The translations under genes and the position numbers were made by a program. Below the pieces are notes generated by a model. It saw nothing but the letters and a program-made list of their open reading frames with translations. It made no database searches and was not told where the DNA came from. A stretch of 64,000 nucleotides of DNA from Blautia schinkii DSM 10518. Its GTDB lineage: Bacteria > Bacillota > Clostridia > Lachnospirales > Lachnospiraceae. The DNA lies in the NCBI GenBank assembly GCA_000702025.1, contig JNKJ01000021.1, positions 61,420 through 125,419 on the forward strand. The letters run 5' to 3'. This document shows positions 34,306-43,824 of this stretch, one piece after another (position 1 is the first letter of the stretch; each line of letters starts with the position of its first letter).

Positions 34306-36987
34306 TTAAGCCTCTTTTTCTGTGATGCTGAAGGAGTAATGTCCGCTTTCGACAGAGATTTCGTAATAATCTGCGTCAGCTACAGTGCTTACATTTGCAG
34401 AGCATACACCCACAGGAAGGTCTTGCCCGGGTAACATCTGTCCATTCTCATAGATGGTGTATGATTCCGGTGCGTACTCTGATGGGATACGAATCACGGC
34501 ATTTGCCCCAAAGGGTATCTCAACCTCCAGAAGAAGATTGCCGCCCTCTTTTTTCCAGGAGGACACAACCGTGCCAGCGCAGGTGTCCATTTTGACATTA
34601 GCCCAGGACAACGCTTGAGGAATCACCGGGGCGATCACGATGTCGCGGAAGGCTGCGGTATCTTCTTTCTGCTGTATGCCGCACAGGTATTTATAAAACC
34701 AGACACAACAAGCTGAAAGCATAGGATGATTATGGGAATTCATAATATTGTTATCCTCATCAGCCTCCCAGCGCTCCCAGATACTGGTCGCTCCCTGTTC
34801 AAGCATATATCCGAAGCTTGGAGAGGTTTTCTGGGAAAAAAGTGCATATACAGTATCAGCCTTACCGTGCTGGGACAAAACCTCAATCAAAGCTTTTGTG
34901 CCCATGTTTCCGGTGGTCATATGGAAATCCTTTTCTTCGACTTTCTTAACAATGTTGTCTACGACTTCTTTCTGATACTCGCAAGGTACGAGTCCCAAGG
35001 CCATAGAAAGAGCGTTGGAGCTTTGGCTGCCGCTGTCGTAATTCCGGGTATCTTCATGGAAAAATTTCTGATTATACTGTTCACGGACATTCTGTGCCTG
35101 TTCCTCAAACCATTTTGCATCGGTATCATTGCCTAAAATCTCCGCAATTTCTTTCATCTGCCGCAGAGACTGATGCAGATATCCGGTGGACACCAGGGAA
35201 GGGTCCACATGTCTGGATACAGCGCCCGCGCCGTCCGGTTCGGGATAACACTCGCTCTTAGGACATGCCCATTCCCCGAAGCCTGTACGGGAAATGATAT
35301 ACTCCTTGGATTCCTTCAGCAGGGAAAGCATATATTCCTTAAGCCCGGAGTAGCCCTTTTCCAGTACACGTTTGTTTCCATAGGTGCGGTATAGGAGCAG
35401 AGGAAGGCTGACAGGCGTATTTACCTGAGGGTCACAGGGGCGCCGTCCCCAGCGGTGAGGGGCCGTGTCTGCAAAATATCCGTGTTCATCCTGGGTGTCC
35501 AGGAGATCCTGGAACCATTTATCAAAGAAGGCCGAGGCATCAAAATGATAGGTACAGCCCTCCGTGCGGGAGGTGGTGTCAGTGGTCCAGCCGTGACGTT
35601 CATCCCTCTGGCAGCAGTCTGTGGGGATGCTGTGAAGATTACATGCATCTGTGTGCCACATCACATCCGCCATCTTTTGTAAAAATGGGTCACTGCAGGA
35701 AAAGGAAGCGTTGTGGGGCATATCGCTGCGGATAAATTCTGCCTCAAGGGATTGAATAGCAGCATTACCCTCTACTTTTACCGTAAAGTAACGGAATCCG
35801 TGGTAAGTGAAGCGGGGGGCATATTCCTCCGTCTCCCTATCTCCGCGTAGGGTATAAGAATCCTGGCATCGGGCAAAACGGAGATAGCTCATATCAAGCT
35901 CCATATTATCTTCCAGGGTTTCAGAGAAGGTTAAAGTAACCTTTGCACCCGCATCCCCGGAGGTTTTCAGGCGCACCCATCCGCTTAGGTTCACTCCGGT
36001 ATCATACAGTTTTCTGCCGTCTTCATAAGTATGTATGCACACAGGGGTGATGCTGTCTGTTTTCCTGATAGGCGGCATTATGTTTCCTGTGAGCTTGCCG
36101 CCGGGAGCCTCTGTCACTGTGGCAAGTCCCCAGCCGCCGGGACGCTGGTGTTCTTTTTGGAAAATGGGTTCATATTCAGGAGTGTCCCATCCATCCTTTT
36201 CCATACGTGCGTCATAGTCCTCGCCGTCATAGATACTGTTATACAAAATAGGGCCTTTTGCCACATACCAGCCGATACCCCAGTCGGAAAATTCTTCCTG
36301 TACAGAGCCATCCGCATACTCAAATTTCATCTGCATCAGTGCTTTTGGAGTACCGTACCAGCCGGTTCCCAGGATTAGACCTAATGTATTGTTTCCGGGG
36401 CGAAGGGACAGTAGGATATCGTAGGACCGGTACAGGACTGTCCGGCTTACATCGGTGGCACCCGGTTCAAGCAGTTCATCGCCCTGTTTGGAGCCGTTCA
36501 TACGGAATTCATAGTATCCCAGTCCTGCGACATACGCTCTCGCCTTAACCGGCGTTTCCTTCAGTGTAAAGGTATATCGGAGCTGAAGTCCGTTTCCGAT
36601 CAAGCCTCCGAGAAATCCAAGCCAGCGTCCCTTCCAGTCAGCCGGGTCTAAAAGTCCCATTTCAAACCAGGAGGGGTGTGAAAAAGGAGTGGGATTTCCC
36701 TGTTCATCCCAGATTCTGACCATCCAGTAAACTCGCTGGCCGCTGGTGAGCGGTTGGCCGTTATAACGGATATCAAAGGAGTCTCTGCTAATGACTTTCC
36801 CGGTATACCACAAGTCATAGGTACCGTTTTCGAGATTTTCCGGAGAAGAAGCAGCGGCAATCTCGTAGGCAGTCTGATATTTCCCTCTGTCCTCACTGAT
36901 GCAGGAAAAGGAAAGTGACGGATCAGGAAGCTGTACCCCCATGGGGCATACGGTATACTCACATTTTAAGTCTTTAATTGTTGTCAT
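34306..36987 (-). CDS. Alpha-L-rhamnosidase, glycoside hydrolase family 78
   Basis: 893 residues. N-terminal beta-sandwich with WYTGKVISRDSFDIRYNG and the carbohydrate-binding-like GRWLGFLGG region, then the (alpha/alpha)6 barrel with the catalytic-site block DCCQRDERHGWTTDTT and HMTTGNMGTKALIEVLSQHG, and a C-terminal beta domain. Family 78 enzymes invert and release terminal rhamnose. There is no signal peptide, so it should act in the cytoplasm on sugars taken up by the ABC genes upstream. It is the last gene of the 40219-34306 operon. Confidence 0.92.
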   Translation of the reverse strand: MTTIKDLKCEYTVCPMGVQLPDPSLSFSCISEDRGKYQTAYEIAAASSPENLENGTYDLWYTGKVISRDSFDIRYNGQPLTSGQRVYWMVRIWDEQGNPTPFSHPSWFEMGLLDPADWKGRWLGFLGGLIGNGLQLRYTFTLKETPVKARAYVAGLGYYEFRMNGSKQGDELLEPGATDVSRTVLYRSYDILLSLRPGNNTLGLILGTGWYGTPKALMQMKFEYADGSVQEEFSDWGIGWYVAKGPILYNSIYDGEDYDARMEKDGWDTPEYEPIFQKEHQRPGGWGLATVTEAPGGKLTGNIMPPIRKTDSITPVCIHTYEDGRKLYDTGVNLSGWVRLKTSGDAGAKVTLTFSETLEDNMELDMSYLRFARCQDSYTLRGDRETEEYAPRFTYHGFRYFTVKVEGNAAIQSLEAEFIRSDMPHNASFSCSDPFLQKMADVMWHTDACNLHSIPTDCCQRDERHGWTTDTTSRTEGCTYHFDASAFFDKWFQDLLDTQDEHGYFADTAPHRWGRRPCDPQVNTPVSLPLLLYRTYGNKRVLEKGYSGLKEYMLSLLKESKEYIISRTGFGEWACPKSECYPEPDGAGAVSRHVDPSLVSTGYLHQSLRQMKEIAEILGNDTDAKWFEEQAQNVREQYNQKFFHEDTRNYDSGSQSSNALSMALGLVPCEYQKEVVDNIVKKVEEKDFHMTTGNMGTKALIEVLSQHGKADTVYALFSQKTSPSFGYMLEQGATSIWERWEADEDNNIMNSHNHPMLSACCVWFYKYLCGIQQKEDTAAFRDIVIAPVIPQALSWANVKMDTCAGTVVSSWKKEGGNLLLEVEIPFGANAVIRIPSEYAPESYTIYENGQMLPGQDLPVGVCSANVSTVADADYYEISVESGHYSFSITEKEA

Positions 36988-37100
36988 TGTTTTTCCTTTC
37001 TACTACAATATATTTATGGTTAATACCTCTTATAGCCGGTAAGGAATTATCCATCTTGTTCCTTAAGCTTAAATTGGACTCTAAATTCCGTTCACGACGG

Positions 37101-37922
37101 TCAACCCTTAACAGCTCCCATAGTGATGCCCTTTATAAAGGATTTGGAGGTGAGCAGAAACAGGATCAGCAGGGGGATGATACCTATGGAAAGCGCTGTT
37201 ATTTTTGCTGCAAGGTCATTTCTGTAAGCAGAATTCAGGTTTACGATTCCAATTGGGACGGTATAGGTTTCATTTTTATTAAGTACGATCAGAGGCAGCA
37301 GGTAAGAATTCCAGCTTGTGACGAAGTTCATCAGAGACAGAGACATGACCGCAGGCTTGATGCACGGGACCACGATACTGCCAAGGATACGGAATTCCCC
37401 TGCCCCGTCAATCCGTCCGCTTTCCAGGAGCTCTGTGGGGATGCCGCTGTCAATATAATTGCGCATCCAGTAAACACCGAATCCGCTGGCCGCACTTGGG
37501 ATAATGAGGGGAAGCAGAGTTCCCATCCAGCCGAAGTGCTTCATCTCAACCACGAAGGCTACCAGGCCAAGCTGAGTGGGAATCATCATGGTCACCATGA
37601 TAAAGCCAAAGATGAAGCTTCTTCCCGGAAATTTGTATTTTGCAAGTCCGTAACCGCACAGAGTGCTGACAATGGCTGAAAGTACCGTTGTGGATAGGGA
37701 CACAATCAGGCTGTTGCGGTAATAAACTTCAAAGTGTGCGTTAAAAACAGTTTTCAGATTGTCCAAGAGGTATTTGCCGGGCAGCAGGGTAATGCCTTTG
37801 TAAATGTCCTCGGTGTACTGGGTGCTCATTGTGAGCATCATATAAAAAGGAAGAATACAGATTAAAGCAACAATTCCCAATATCACATACAGGGCAATAG
37901 ATTTTTTTCGGTTAAATTTCAT
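37101..37922 (-). CDS. Sugar ABC transporter permease (MalG/AraQ-type)
   Basis: About 273 residues, six membrane helices; EAA loop GIPTELLESGRIDGAGEFRI with VPCIKPAVM. ATG at 37922 is preceded by AGGAGGTGAT, an almost perfect anti-16S match, four to nine bases away. Its start overlaps the end of the upstream permease by 11 bases. No ATPase gene is in this operon; a common ATPase from elsewhere is expected. The 113-base gap before the rhamnosidase has no gene. Confidence 0.92.
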   Translation of the reverse strand: MKFNRKKSIALYVILGIVALICILPFYMMLTMSTQYTEDIYKGITLLPGKYLLDNLKTVFNAHFEVYYRNSLIVSLSTTVLSAIVSTLCGYGLAKYKFPGRSFIFGFIMVTMMIPTQLGLVAFVVEMKHFGWMGTLLPLIIPSAASGFGVYWMRNYIDSGIPTELLESGRIDGAGEFRILGSIVVPCIKPAVMSLSLMNFVTSWNSYLLPLIVLNKNETYTVPIGIVNLNSAYRNDLAAKITALSIGIIPLLILFLLTSKSFIKGITMGAVKG

Positions 37923-38874
37923 GGGAATCACCTCCTGATTTATTTCGGTTAAGGAGTTTTACCAGAAGCAGGCCGACACCGGAAAATAAAAAGATAAACA
38001 TAAACAGGCCATAGGAAATGGCTGCACCTTTTCCGTACTGCATCTGTGTGCCGAAGGTGGTATCGTACAAATTCCAGACAGCAGTCATAGCACAACGTCT
38101 GGGACCGCCCACCACTCCGGCGGCACCGCTGGAGGATATCCAGGGTGAGAAAAGGATATTTGGTTCGTCAAACAACTGGAATCCCCAGATAATGTTCATG
38201 ATCAGTAAAAATTCAATAATCGGGCGGAGCATAGGGACCGTAATCTTAAAGAATTTTTGAACGGCAGTGGCACCGTCAACTTCCGCTGCCTCATACAGCT
38301 CCGTTGGAATGCCAATGATTCCCGCATTAAAAAATATCATATGGTAACCAATGTATTTCCAGCAGATCATTATCACAACAACCATTCTTGCGAGAAAGGG
38401 AACTCCCAGGAAGTTGATATTTTGGTCAATGAGCCCTACCGCACTGAGAATTTTGTTCACTAAACCGGAGTTCCAGTCAAAAAGGAGACTGAATAGCACA
38501 CCGATTGCTACCGGTATAGTCAGGTAGGGAAGGAAGGTGGCTGTCCGGAAAAAACCGTTTCTTTTCAACAGACGGCTGTTCAAAGCAGAAGCCAGAAGCA
38601 GGCCGCCGATAATATTGATAGGCAGATTAAATGCCATAAATATCAGAGTGTTTTTTATTGATTTTATAAAATACGGGTCCTTCGTGAAAATATCTACGTA
38701 ATTCTTAAACCCTATAAATACAGATTCACCAAACCCGTCCCAGGACGTGAGGCTGATAAAAAAGGAATATACCAGGGGATAGAAATTAAAGGTAAGATAG
38801 ATCACAAGAAAAGGAAGGACAAATAAATAAGGGCAGATGTTGATAGCCCGCAGTTTTCTTTTCTTTTTCTGCAT
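37912..38874 (-). CDS. Sugar ABC transporter permease (MalF/UgpA-type)
   Basis: 320 residues, six membrane helices; the N-terminus INICPYLFVLPFLVIYLTFNFYPLVYSF is typical, and the EAA loop is ELYEAAEVDGATAVQKFFKITVPMLRP. An unusually long loop with GGPRRCAMTAVWNLYDTTF lies near the end. It forms the channel with the permease downstream and receives substrate from the binding protein upstream. Confidence 0.92.
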   Translation of the reverse strand: MQKKKRKLRAINICPYLFVLPFLVIYLTFNFYPLVYSFFISLTSWDGFGESVFIGFKNYVDIFTKDPYFIKSIKNTLIFMAFNLPINIIGGLLLASALNSRLLKRNGFFRTATFLPYLTIPVAIGVLFSLLFDWNSGLVNKILSAVGLIDQNINFLGVPFLARMVVVIMICWKYIGYHMIFFNAGIIGIPTELYEAAEVDGATAVQKFFKITVPMLRPIIEFLLIMNIIWGFQLFDEPNILFSPWISSSGAAGVVGGPRRCAMTAVWNLYDTTFGTQMQYGKGAAISYGLFMFIFLFSGVGLLLVKLLNRNKSGGDSHEI

Positions 38875-38932
38875 GGGGTACGCCTCCTTTTTCTAAGGCC
38901 GGAAACGGTTAGAAACCGCTCCGGCCATACAT

Positions 38933-40219
38933 TTACTGTAAATCAGGTATTTTGTTGATGAGCTCTTCCTCAAACATCTGCATTGCATATTCGGTATCCA
39001 CAGACGGATCATTGTTTATGGTGTCAGTTACCAGATTCCAGGTATCCAAAATGGTCACATCGTAAGGTGATACGGGACGTACATTCATGGTGCTTACAGC
39101 CTTTACAAAGAGGATTTCACCTAAATCCTGGTCCCCAAAATATTCATTTTCCATATGTACATACTGTTCGTCTTCATAGATTTCTTTGTTTGCCTGATTA
39201 TAATCCAGGAGGTCATGCTGGATGATGCTTCCCTCCTTGGTGATCAGCCAGCTTGCGAACTGATAAGCCTCTTCCTTGTGGGCAGCGGTCTTAGGAATTA
39301 AATGTCCGGAACCACCCCAGTTAAAGCAGCCGTTCGGAGGAACCATCAAGCCCCATGCATCCTTGCCTTCCGGGTCGTTTGGAGCAATGACAAAGGATGG
39401 AGTCCAGCCCGCACAAGGGTAGAAGATATGCAGGTCGTCCGCATAGGAGGCACTGTAGGAAGGTGATGATTCGCTGATATTGTCTACAATGCGGTTGTCA
39501 CGGAAGTCTACCATTTTTTCAACGGTATCACGTACGGATGCGTCAAGATTCAGCTTGCCGTCCTCGATGACAGGTGTGGCGTTCTGTCCGTCGAGAATCT
39601 GTTTTACATTGGTCAGACTTGCAAACATGAATACTTTTCCGTCAGATTTTTCCTGTACCTCAAGGCCCTTTTCTTTAAAGGCATCCCAGTCGCTAAGCAT
39701 TGCTTCCAGTTCAGCGGGGTCATCTGTTCCCAGATATTCTTTCGCCAAGTCCTTTTTGTATGCCAGACCTGCGGTGCTCATGTCTCTTGGCAGACAGACC
39801 ATTTCGCCTCTGTCGTTTTTACAGAGAGGAAGATAGTAGTCAAAAATCGTAGATTCATCAAAATTATAGGGCTCCTGACTTAAATCCTCCCAGATATCCA
39901 GGCCGATCATTGTTCCGCGCTGGTTAATCTCTGACGGTACCAGATCCGGCATTTCTAATCCGGCGCTCAAGTTGGTCTGCAGCTTCTGGAATACTTCGCC
40001 GGTCTGGACGGGCACGTAATTTAACTCTACATTAGCGCCTGTTGCCTTTTTGTATTCCTCAAAAATAATTTCAATATCACCTGCATTCCAGCCCCACATG
40101 GTAAGAGTCACAGGCTCATCCTTGCTTTCGCCGGCAAGTGCGGGAAGTGCTGTAAGTCCGGTTGTTAAGGCGGCCGTAAGCACACAGGCCATTAATTTGT
40201 TCACGGTATTCTTTTTCAT
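38933..40219 (-). CDS. Extracellular sugar-binding protein of an ABC importer (family 1)
   Basis: 428 residues. Signal peptide MKKNTVNKLMACVLTAAL...PALAGESK, with a Cys in the hydrophobic core but no lipobox at the cleavage site (ALAG), so it is predicted to be released. Then the family 1 fold: VTLTMWGWNAGDIEII, FQKLQTNLSAGLEMPDLV and SGHLIPKTAAHKEEAYQFASW. Ligand probably rhamnosylated, inferred from the GH78 gene in the operon. Divergent from the YesN regulator at 40481. Confidence 0.9.
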   Translation of the reverse strand: MKKNTVNKLMACVLTAALTTGLTALPALAGESKDEPVTLTMWGWNAGDIEIIFEEYKKATGANVELNYVPVQTGEVFQKLQTNLSAGLEMPDLVPSEINQRGTMIGLDIWEDLSQEPYNFDESTIFDYYLPLCKNDRGEMVCLPRDMSTAGLAYKKDLAKEYLGTDDPAELEAMLSDWDAFKEKGLEVQEKSDGKVFMFASLTNVKQILDGQNATPVIEDGKLNLDASVRDTVEKMVDFRDNRIVDNISESSPSYSASYADDLHIFYPCAGWTPSFVIAPNDPEGKDAWGLMVPPNGCFNWGGSGHLIPKTAAHKEEAYQFASWLITKEGSIIQHDLLDYNQANKEIYEDEQYVHMENEYFGDQDLGEILFVKAVSTMNVRPVSPYDVTILDTWNLVTDTINNDPSVDTEYAMQMFEEELINKIPDLQ

Positions 40220-40480
40220 GATTTTAAACCCTTTCTTTTTTGTTCATCTTTTTGTACAGCGCGATATCACGGTGGAGTTTGGTTAACCTTTTATGATGCA
40301 TATTATATAGGTGTGTATCATTGAAAACAATTATAGAAATCATAGCTTTTGTGAACTTATCTTACATTTACATTAAAAATGCACCAAATACATATTTGTA
40401 TGTGCAATTTTAACATTTTTTGCCTTGAGAGAGAAAAATGATTGTGCTATATTGGTAAAAACGAAGGGAGAGGTAAGGGA

Positions 40481-41986
40481 ATGGAACAGTTGAAGGTTAT
40501 CTTAGTGGATGATGAACCGATTGTAATACAGGATATGATTTCTATTATTGACTGGAATAAATATGGATTCTGTATAGCCGGAACTGCCCATAGTGCTGCA
40601 GGGGCATTGAAGCTCATGCGGCTGCATACTCCCGATGTGGTATTTGTGGATGTTTCTATGCCGTCTATGGACGGATTAGAGCTTTCGGAAAAATTGAAGG
40701 AGATTAATCCTTCGGTGATTATTGTGATTCTTAGTGGTTATATGGATTTCGGTTATGCGCAGAGAGCCATTTCCCTGGGAATACAGTCCTATCTGGTCAA
40801 GCATCAGCTCACAGAGCAGGTGCTCATTGAGGAATTAGAAAAGATAAAAAATACCATTCGCAAAAGAAGAAAAGATTCAAACCTCCTCAGGAGCCAGGTG
40901 ATTCAATGTATACTAGGCACAGAAGCGTATTTTGAAAATATATCGGGGGAAGAAATGGCACATCTTAAGGAATACGAAACACCCTTTGTATTTTTGCTGG
41001 TGACGCCGATTTTGCCCTGTCTGAACAGGGAGAACGAGACTGCACCCATCTATTTCCATGCGTCTGCAATGCATAAAAGTTTGGGAAGAGAGGGTCTGCG
41101 GCTTCTGGACGTATTTGTGGTCGAGGGAGATTTGCTGGTGACTTTGCGACCGGGAGCAGGGGCAAGTAAGACTGCATTGCTGGAGGAATTAAGAAAAATA
41201 TCCATGTGCCTGCGGGAAAATCTGGATGTGCCTATGTTTGCCGTGTGCTTTGCTCATACCACAGTGCTGGAGGAGTTTTATTATGACTATCATCTGCTGA
41301 GGAGATATTGCGGTCAATATATATTTGAAGGCAGAAATCCTCTGCTTATTGTTGAGAATACCAGGACTTACACAGGACAGGGAGTGAATACCGGGTTTTT
41401 ATGTGAGCATATGTTTCTACATGATTTCCAGGGCATGCGTCAGAATCTGGAGCAGGGGTTTCATAAAAGTATCCTTACGAAAAACAGTACGTCTTTTCAC
41501 CAGTATTGTGACGGACTGCTTTCATTTATCAGAAAAATGGATTCCCAGTATACATTTTCCCACAGTAGCTTGTTTTCTTCTTCGGATGCCAGGGAAGTGA
41601 GGGACATGCTTATGGAGGAGCTGGACAATTTTCACCGGGAATATTGTGTAAGGGAAAAATATTCACCTATGAGTAATTACATTATCCGGTATATTAATGC
41701 CAATTATCATCTGGCGCCTACCTTGAATGAGATTGCAGACCAGCTCAACAGCAACAGTGTCTATGTAGGACAGAAATTCCGTAAGGATACAGGAATGACC
41801 TTCAATGAGTATCTGACAGAACGCAGGATACGTCATGCAAAATCTCTCCTGGTGACAACGAATCTCAAGACAGCGGAAATCGCCGGAAGATCCGGGTTCT
41901 CCGGCAGTCAGTACTTCAGCCGCATATTCAAGGAGCAGACAGGAATGACACCGATTGAATACCGTCAGCGGTTTACCGAGCTATAG
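40481..41986 (+). CDS. YesN-type response regulator, receiver plus AraC domain
   Basis: 501 residues. Receiver: VILVDDEPIV, acceptor Asp in PDVVFVDVSMPSMDG, and the signalling Ser/Lys region VILSGYMDFGYAQRAI...YLVKHQL. C-terminal AraC domain: NEIADQLNSNSVYVGQKF and RHAKSLLVTTNLKTAEIAGRSGFSGSQYFS. The ATG at 40481 has GGGAGAGG upstream. It is followed by its kinase 8 bases on and faces the importer operon, which it probably activates. Confidence 0.9.
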   Translation: MEQLKVILVDDEPIVIQDMISIIDWNKYGFCIAGTAHSAAGALKLMRLHTPDVVFVDVSMPSMDGLELSEKLKEINPSVIIVILSGYMDFGYAQRAISLGIQSYLVKHQLTEQVLIEELEKIKNTIRKRRKDSNLLRSQVIQCILGTEAYFENISGEEMAHLKEYETPFVFLLVTPILPCLNRENETAPIYFHASAMHKSLGREGLRLLDVFVVEGDLLVTLRPGAGASKTALLEELRKISMCLRENLDVPMFAVCFAHTTVLEEFYYDYHLLRRYCGQYIFEGRNPLLIVENTRTYTGQGVNTGFLCEHMFLHDFQGMRQNLEQGFHKSILTKNSTSFHQYCDGLLSFIRKMDSQYTFSHSSLFSSSDAREVRDMLMEELDNFHREYCVREKYSPMSNYIIRYINANYHLAPTLNEIADQLNSNSVYVGQKFRKDTGMTFNEYLTERRIRHAKSLLVTTNLKTAEIAGRSGFSGSQYFSRIFKEQTGMTPIEYRQRFTEL

Positions 41987-41994
41987 GAGTGCAT

Positions 41995-43764
41995 ATGAGA
42001 AAATCATTAAAGTATTTGATCATGACAAGATTGCTTCTTGTGACAGGGGTCATGCTGGTCAGCTTTGCAGCACTGGCATACGTTTCCCTTCAGAATATTT
42101 CAGAGGCAAATATATCCAGGCATTACAATGACAGTGCCACGGAGGTGTTTTCGCAATTAAACAATACGTTAGAAAATGTTTATCAAATGGGGCAGTCTTT
42201 GTCTGCAGATGAAGGGGTGCGCAGTTTTCTCCGGTCAGGTACATTCCTGCAGCCGGCCCAGGAGGTGAAGGCTGTGACGGAGCTGGTTAGATCACTTAAG
42301 AATATCACTATTCTGCAGCCTTATGTCCATAGCTTCTGTATTGTTAATTCGGAGGGGAAGATTTACTGGAACCAATCTCCGTTTGATGATTTTTTCTCTG
42401 AATGGTTTGAGGAAAAGGCATTAGACGGGGGGAGTATTCTGGATACCGTTGGATTTATCCCTGCTTATGAATTCCCGGGCACGACCCAGATTCAAAAGTG
42501 TACACTTATCAGTTGTGTGACAGACATTTATGAGTATGGTAATGAGAAATTCAAGCCTTCGGGGAAGATCATTATGAATGTTGATATGGACATTCTTATG
42601 AAGGATTTGTTCCACACGTCGGATGTGATCGAGAGTATAGGCTTATGGGATGAGGCGGGGGATTGTCTCTACAGCCGTAACAGGAAGGGGCGGTGGGAGA
42701 ATTTTCTTCCACAGGAAATACAATGGAACGCACAGACTGTGCAGAAGTATGACGGCCATTATATATCAGCAAGATTACTTAAGGATGTGAAATGGCTGAG
42801 CGCGATGCGTTTTAGTAAAATACGTACAGGAATATTTTCAAACAAAGTGTTTATCGGAATGGCGCTGGTGATCAGCGTGCTTGGTATAGGTATGATATTA
42901 ATTCTGGTGTTCCCTCTCCTGAATCGGATTTCTAGGCAGATTAAGGCTCTGGAGGGAGCCATGCACCAGTTTGCGGACGGAAATATGGAGGTGGAGCTTA
43001 ATCTTTCCGGTTCTGTGGAGATGGAGAACATCTCCACAGGATTCCGCTATATGGAGGTGAAATCAAAGGAGTTTATGGATGAGGCGCTGGAGAATGAAAA
43101 AGCAAAGCAGCAGGTAGCCTTTGAACTTCTTTTGGCAAAAATAAACCCTCATTTTATTTATAACACTTTGAATTCCGTAATCTATCTGGCGAGGCAAAAG
43201 AAGCATGACGCTGTGATCCAGCTTACGGGAGCTTTTATTTATCTGCTCCAGGACAGTATCCATTTGGGGACGAACAGCCTTTATGAAAAGCTGGATGTAG
43301 AGTTTGAGGTGATTGATAAGTATATCCTTATCCAGAGATACCGGTATATGGATATGTTTGCTTTTGAATCTGAGAAAGGGCCTGGACTGGAAGATGTTTT
43401 TATTCCGAAAAACATCCTGCAGCCTCTTATAGAGAATGCAATACTTCATGGGATATGTCCGGTTGAGGATGGCAGAGAGTGCAAAATTGTATTGTCCGCA
43501 AGGAAAGAGGATGATATGCTTGCAATAGAGATCAGAGATAACGGCGTAGGGTTTGAGGAGGGACAGATTGAAAAGCTGCTCAATGCCCGGGACGAAGATG
43601 CCGCAGGAAAGGGCCGTTCTAAGCTCCGGCCTATCGGAATAGGGAATATTGCGGAAAAGCTGAAGCTTGTTTATGGCGGACAGCATTCCCTGTCTATCAA
43701 CAGTGAACCTGATAAGGGGACGGTCATAGAGATCCGCATCCCTATTATAGTAAACGTCAAATAA
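41995..43764 (+). CDS. YesM-type membrane sensor histidine kinase
   Basis: 589 residues. N-terminal membrane helix (YLIMTRLLLVTGVMLVSFAALAY), extracellular sensor region, second membrane helix (FIGMALVISVLGIGMILILVF), HAMP, His_kinase domain with LLLAKINPHFIYNTLNSV, and HATPase motifs NILQPLIENAILHG and IGIGNIAEKLKLVYGG. An in-frame GTG lies six bases before the ATG but AGGAG spacing favours the ATG. Pairs with the YesN regulator just upstream. Confidence 0.9.
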   Translation: MRKSLKYLIMTRLLLVTGVMLVSFAALAYVSLQNISEANISRHYNDSATEVFSQLNNTLENVYQMGQSLSADEGVRSFLRSGTFLQPAQEVKAVTELVRSLKNITILQPYVHSFCIVNSEGKIYWNQSPFDDFFSEWFEEKALDGGSILDTVGFIPAYEFPGTTQIQKCTLISCVTDIYEYGNEKFKPSGKIIMNVDMDILMKDLFHTSDVIESIGLWDEAGDCLYSRNRKGRWENFLPQEIQWNAQTVQKYDGHYISARLLKDVKWLSAMRFSKIRTGIFSNKVFIGMALVISVLGIGMILILVFPLLNRISRQIKALEGAMHQFADGNMEVELNLSGSVEMENISTGFRYMEVKSKEFMDEALENEKAKQQVAFELLLAKINPHFIYNTLNSVIYLARQKKHDAVIQLTGAFIYLLQDSIHLGTNSLYEKLDVEFEVIDKYILIQRYRYMDMFAFESEKGPGLEDVFIPKNILQPLIENAILHGICPVEDGRECKIVLSARKEDDMLAIEIRDNGVGFEEGQIEKLLNARDEDAAGKGRSKLRPIGIGNIAEKLKLVYGGQHSLSINSEPDKGTVIEIRIPIIVNVK

Positions 43765-43824
43765 ATTTGCCGTTACCTATAAAATAAAAATGCAGGAGTT
43801 ATTAAAAATTAGGAGGAAAGATAA

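Noticed and set aside
36978..37679. 233-codon plus-strand frame upstream of the permease gene
   Set aside because: Antisense to the 37101-37922 permease for most of its length; low-complexity basic composition without family match.
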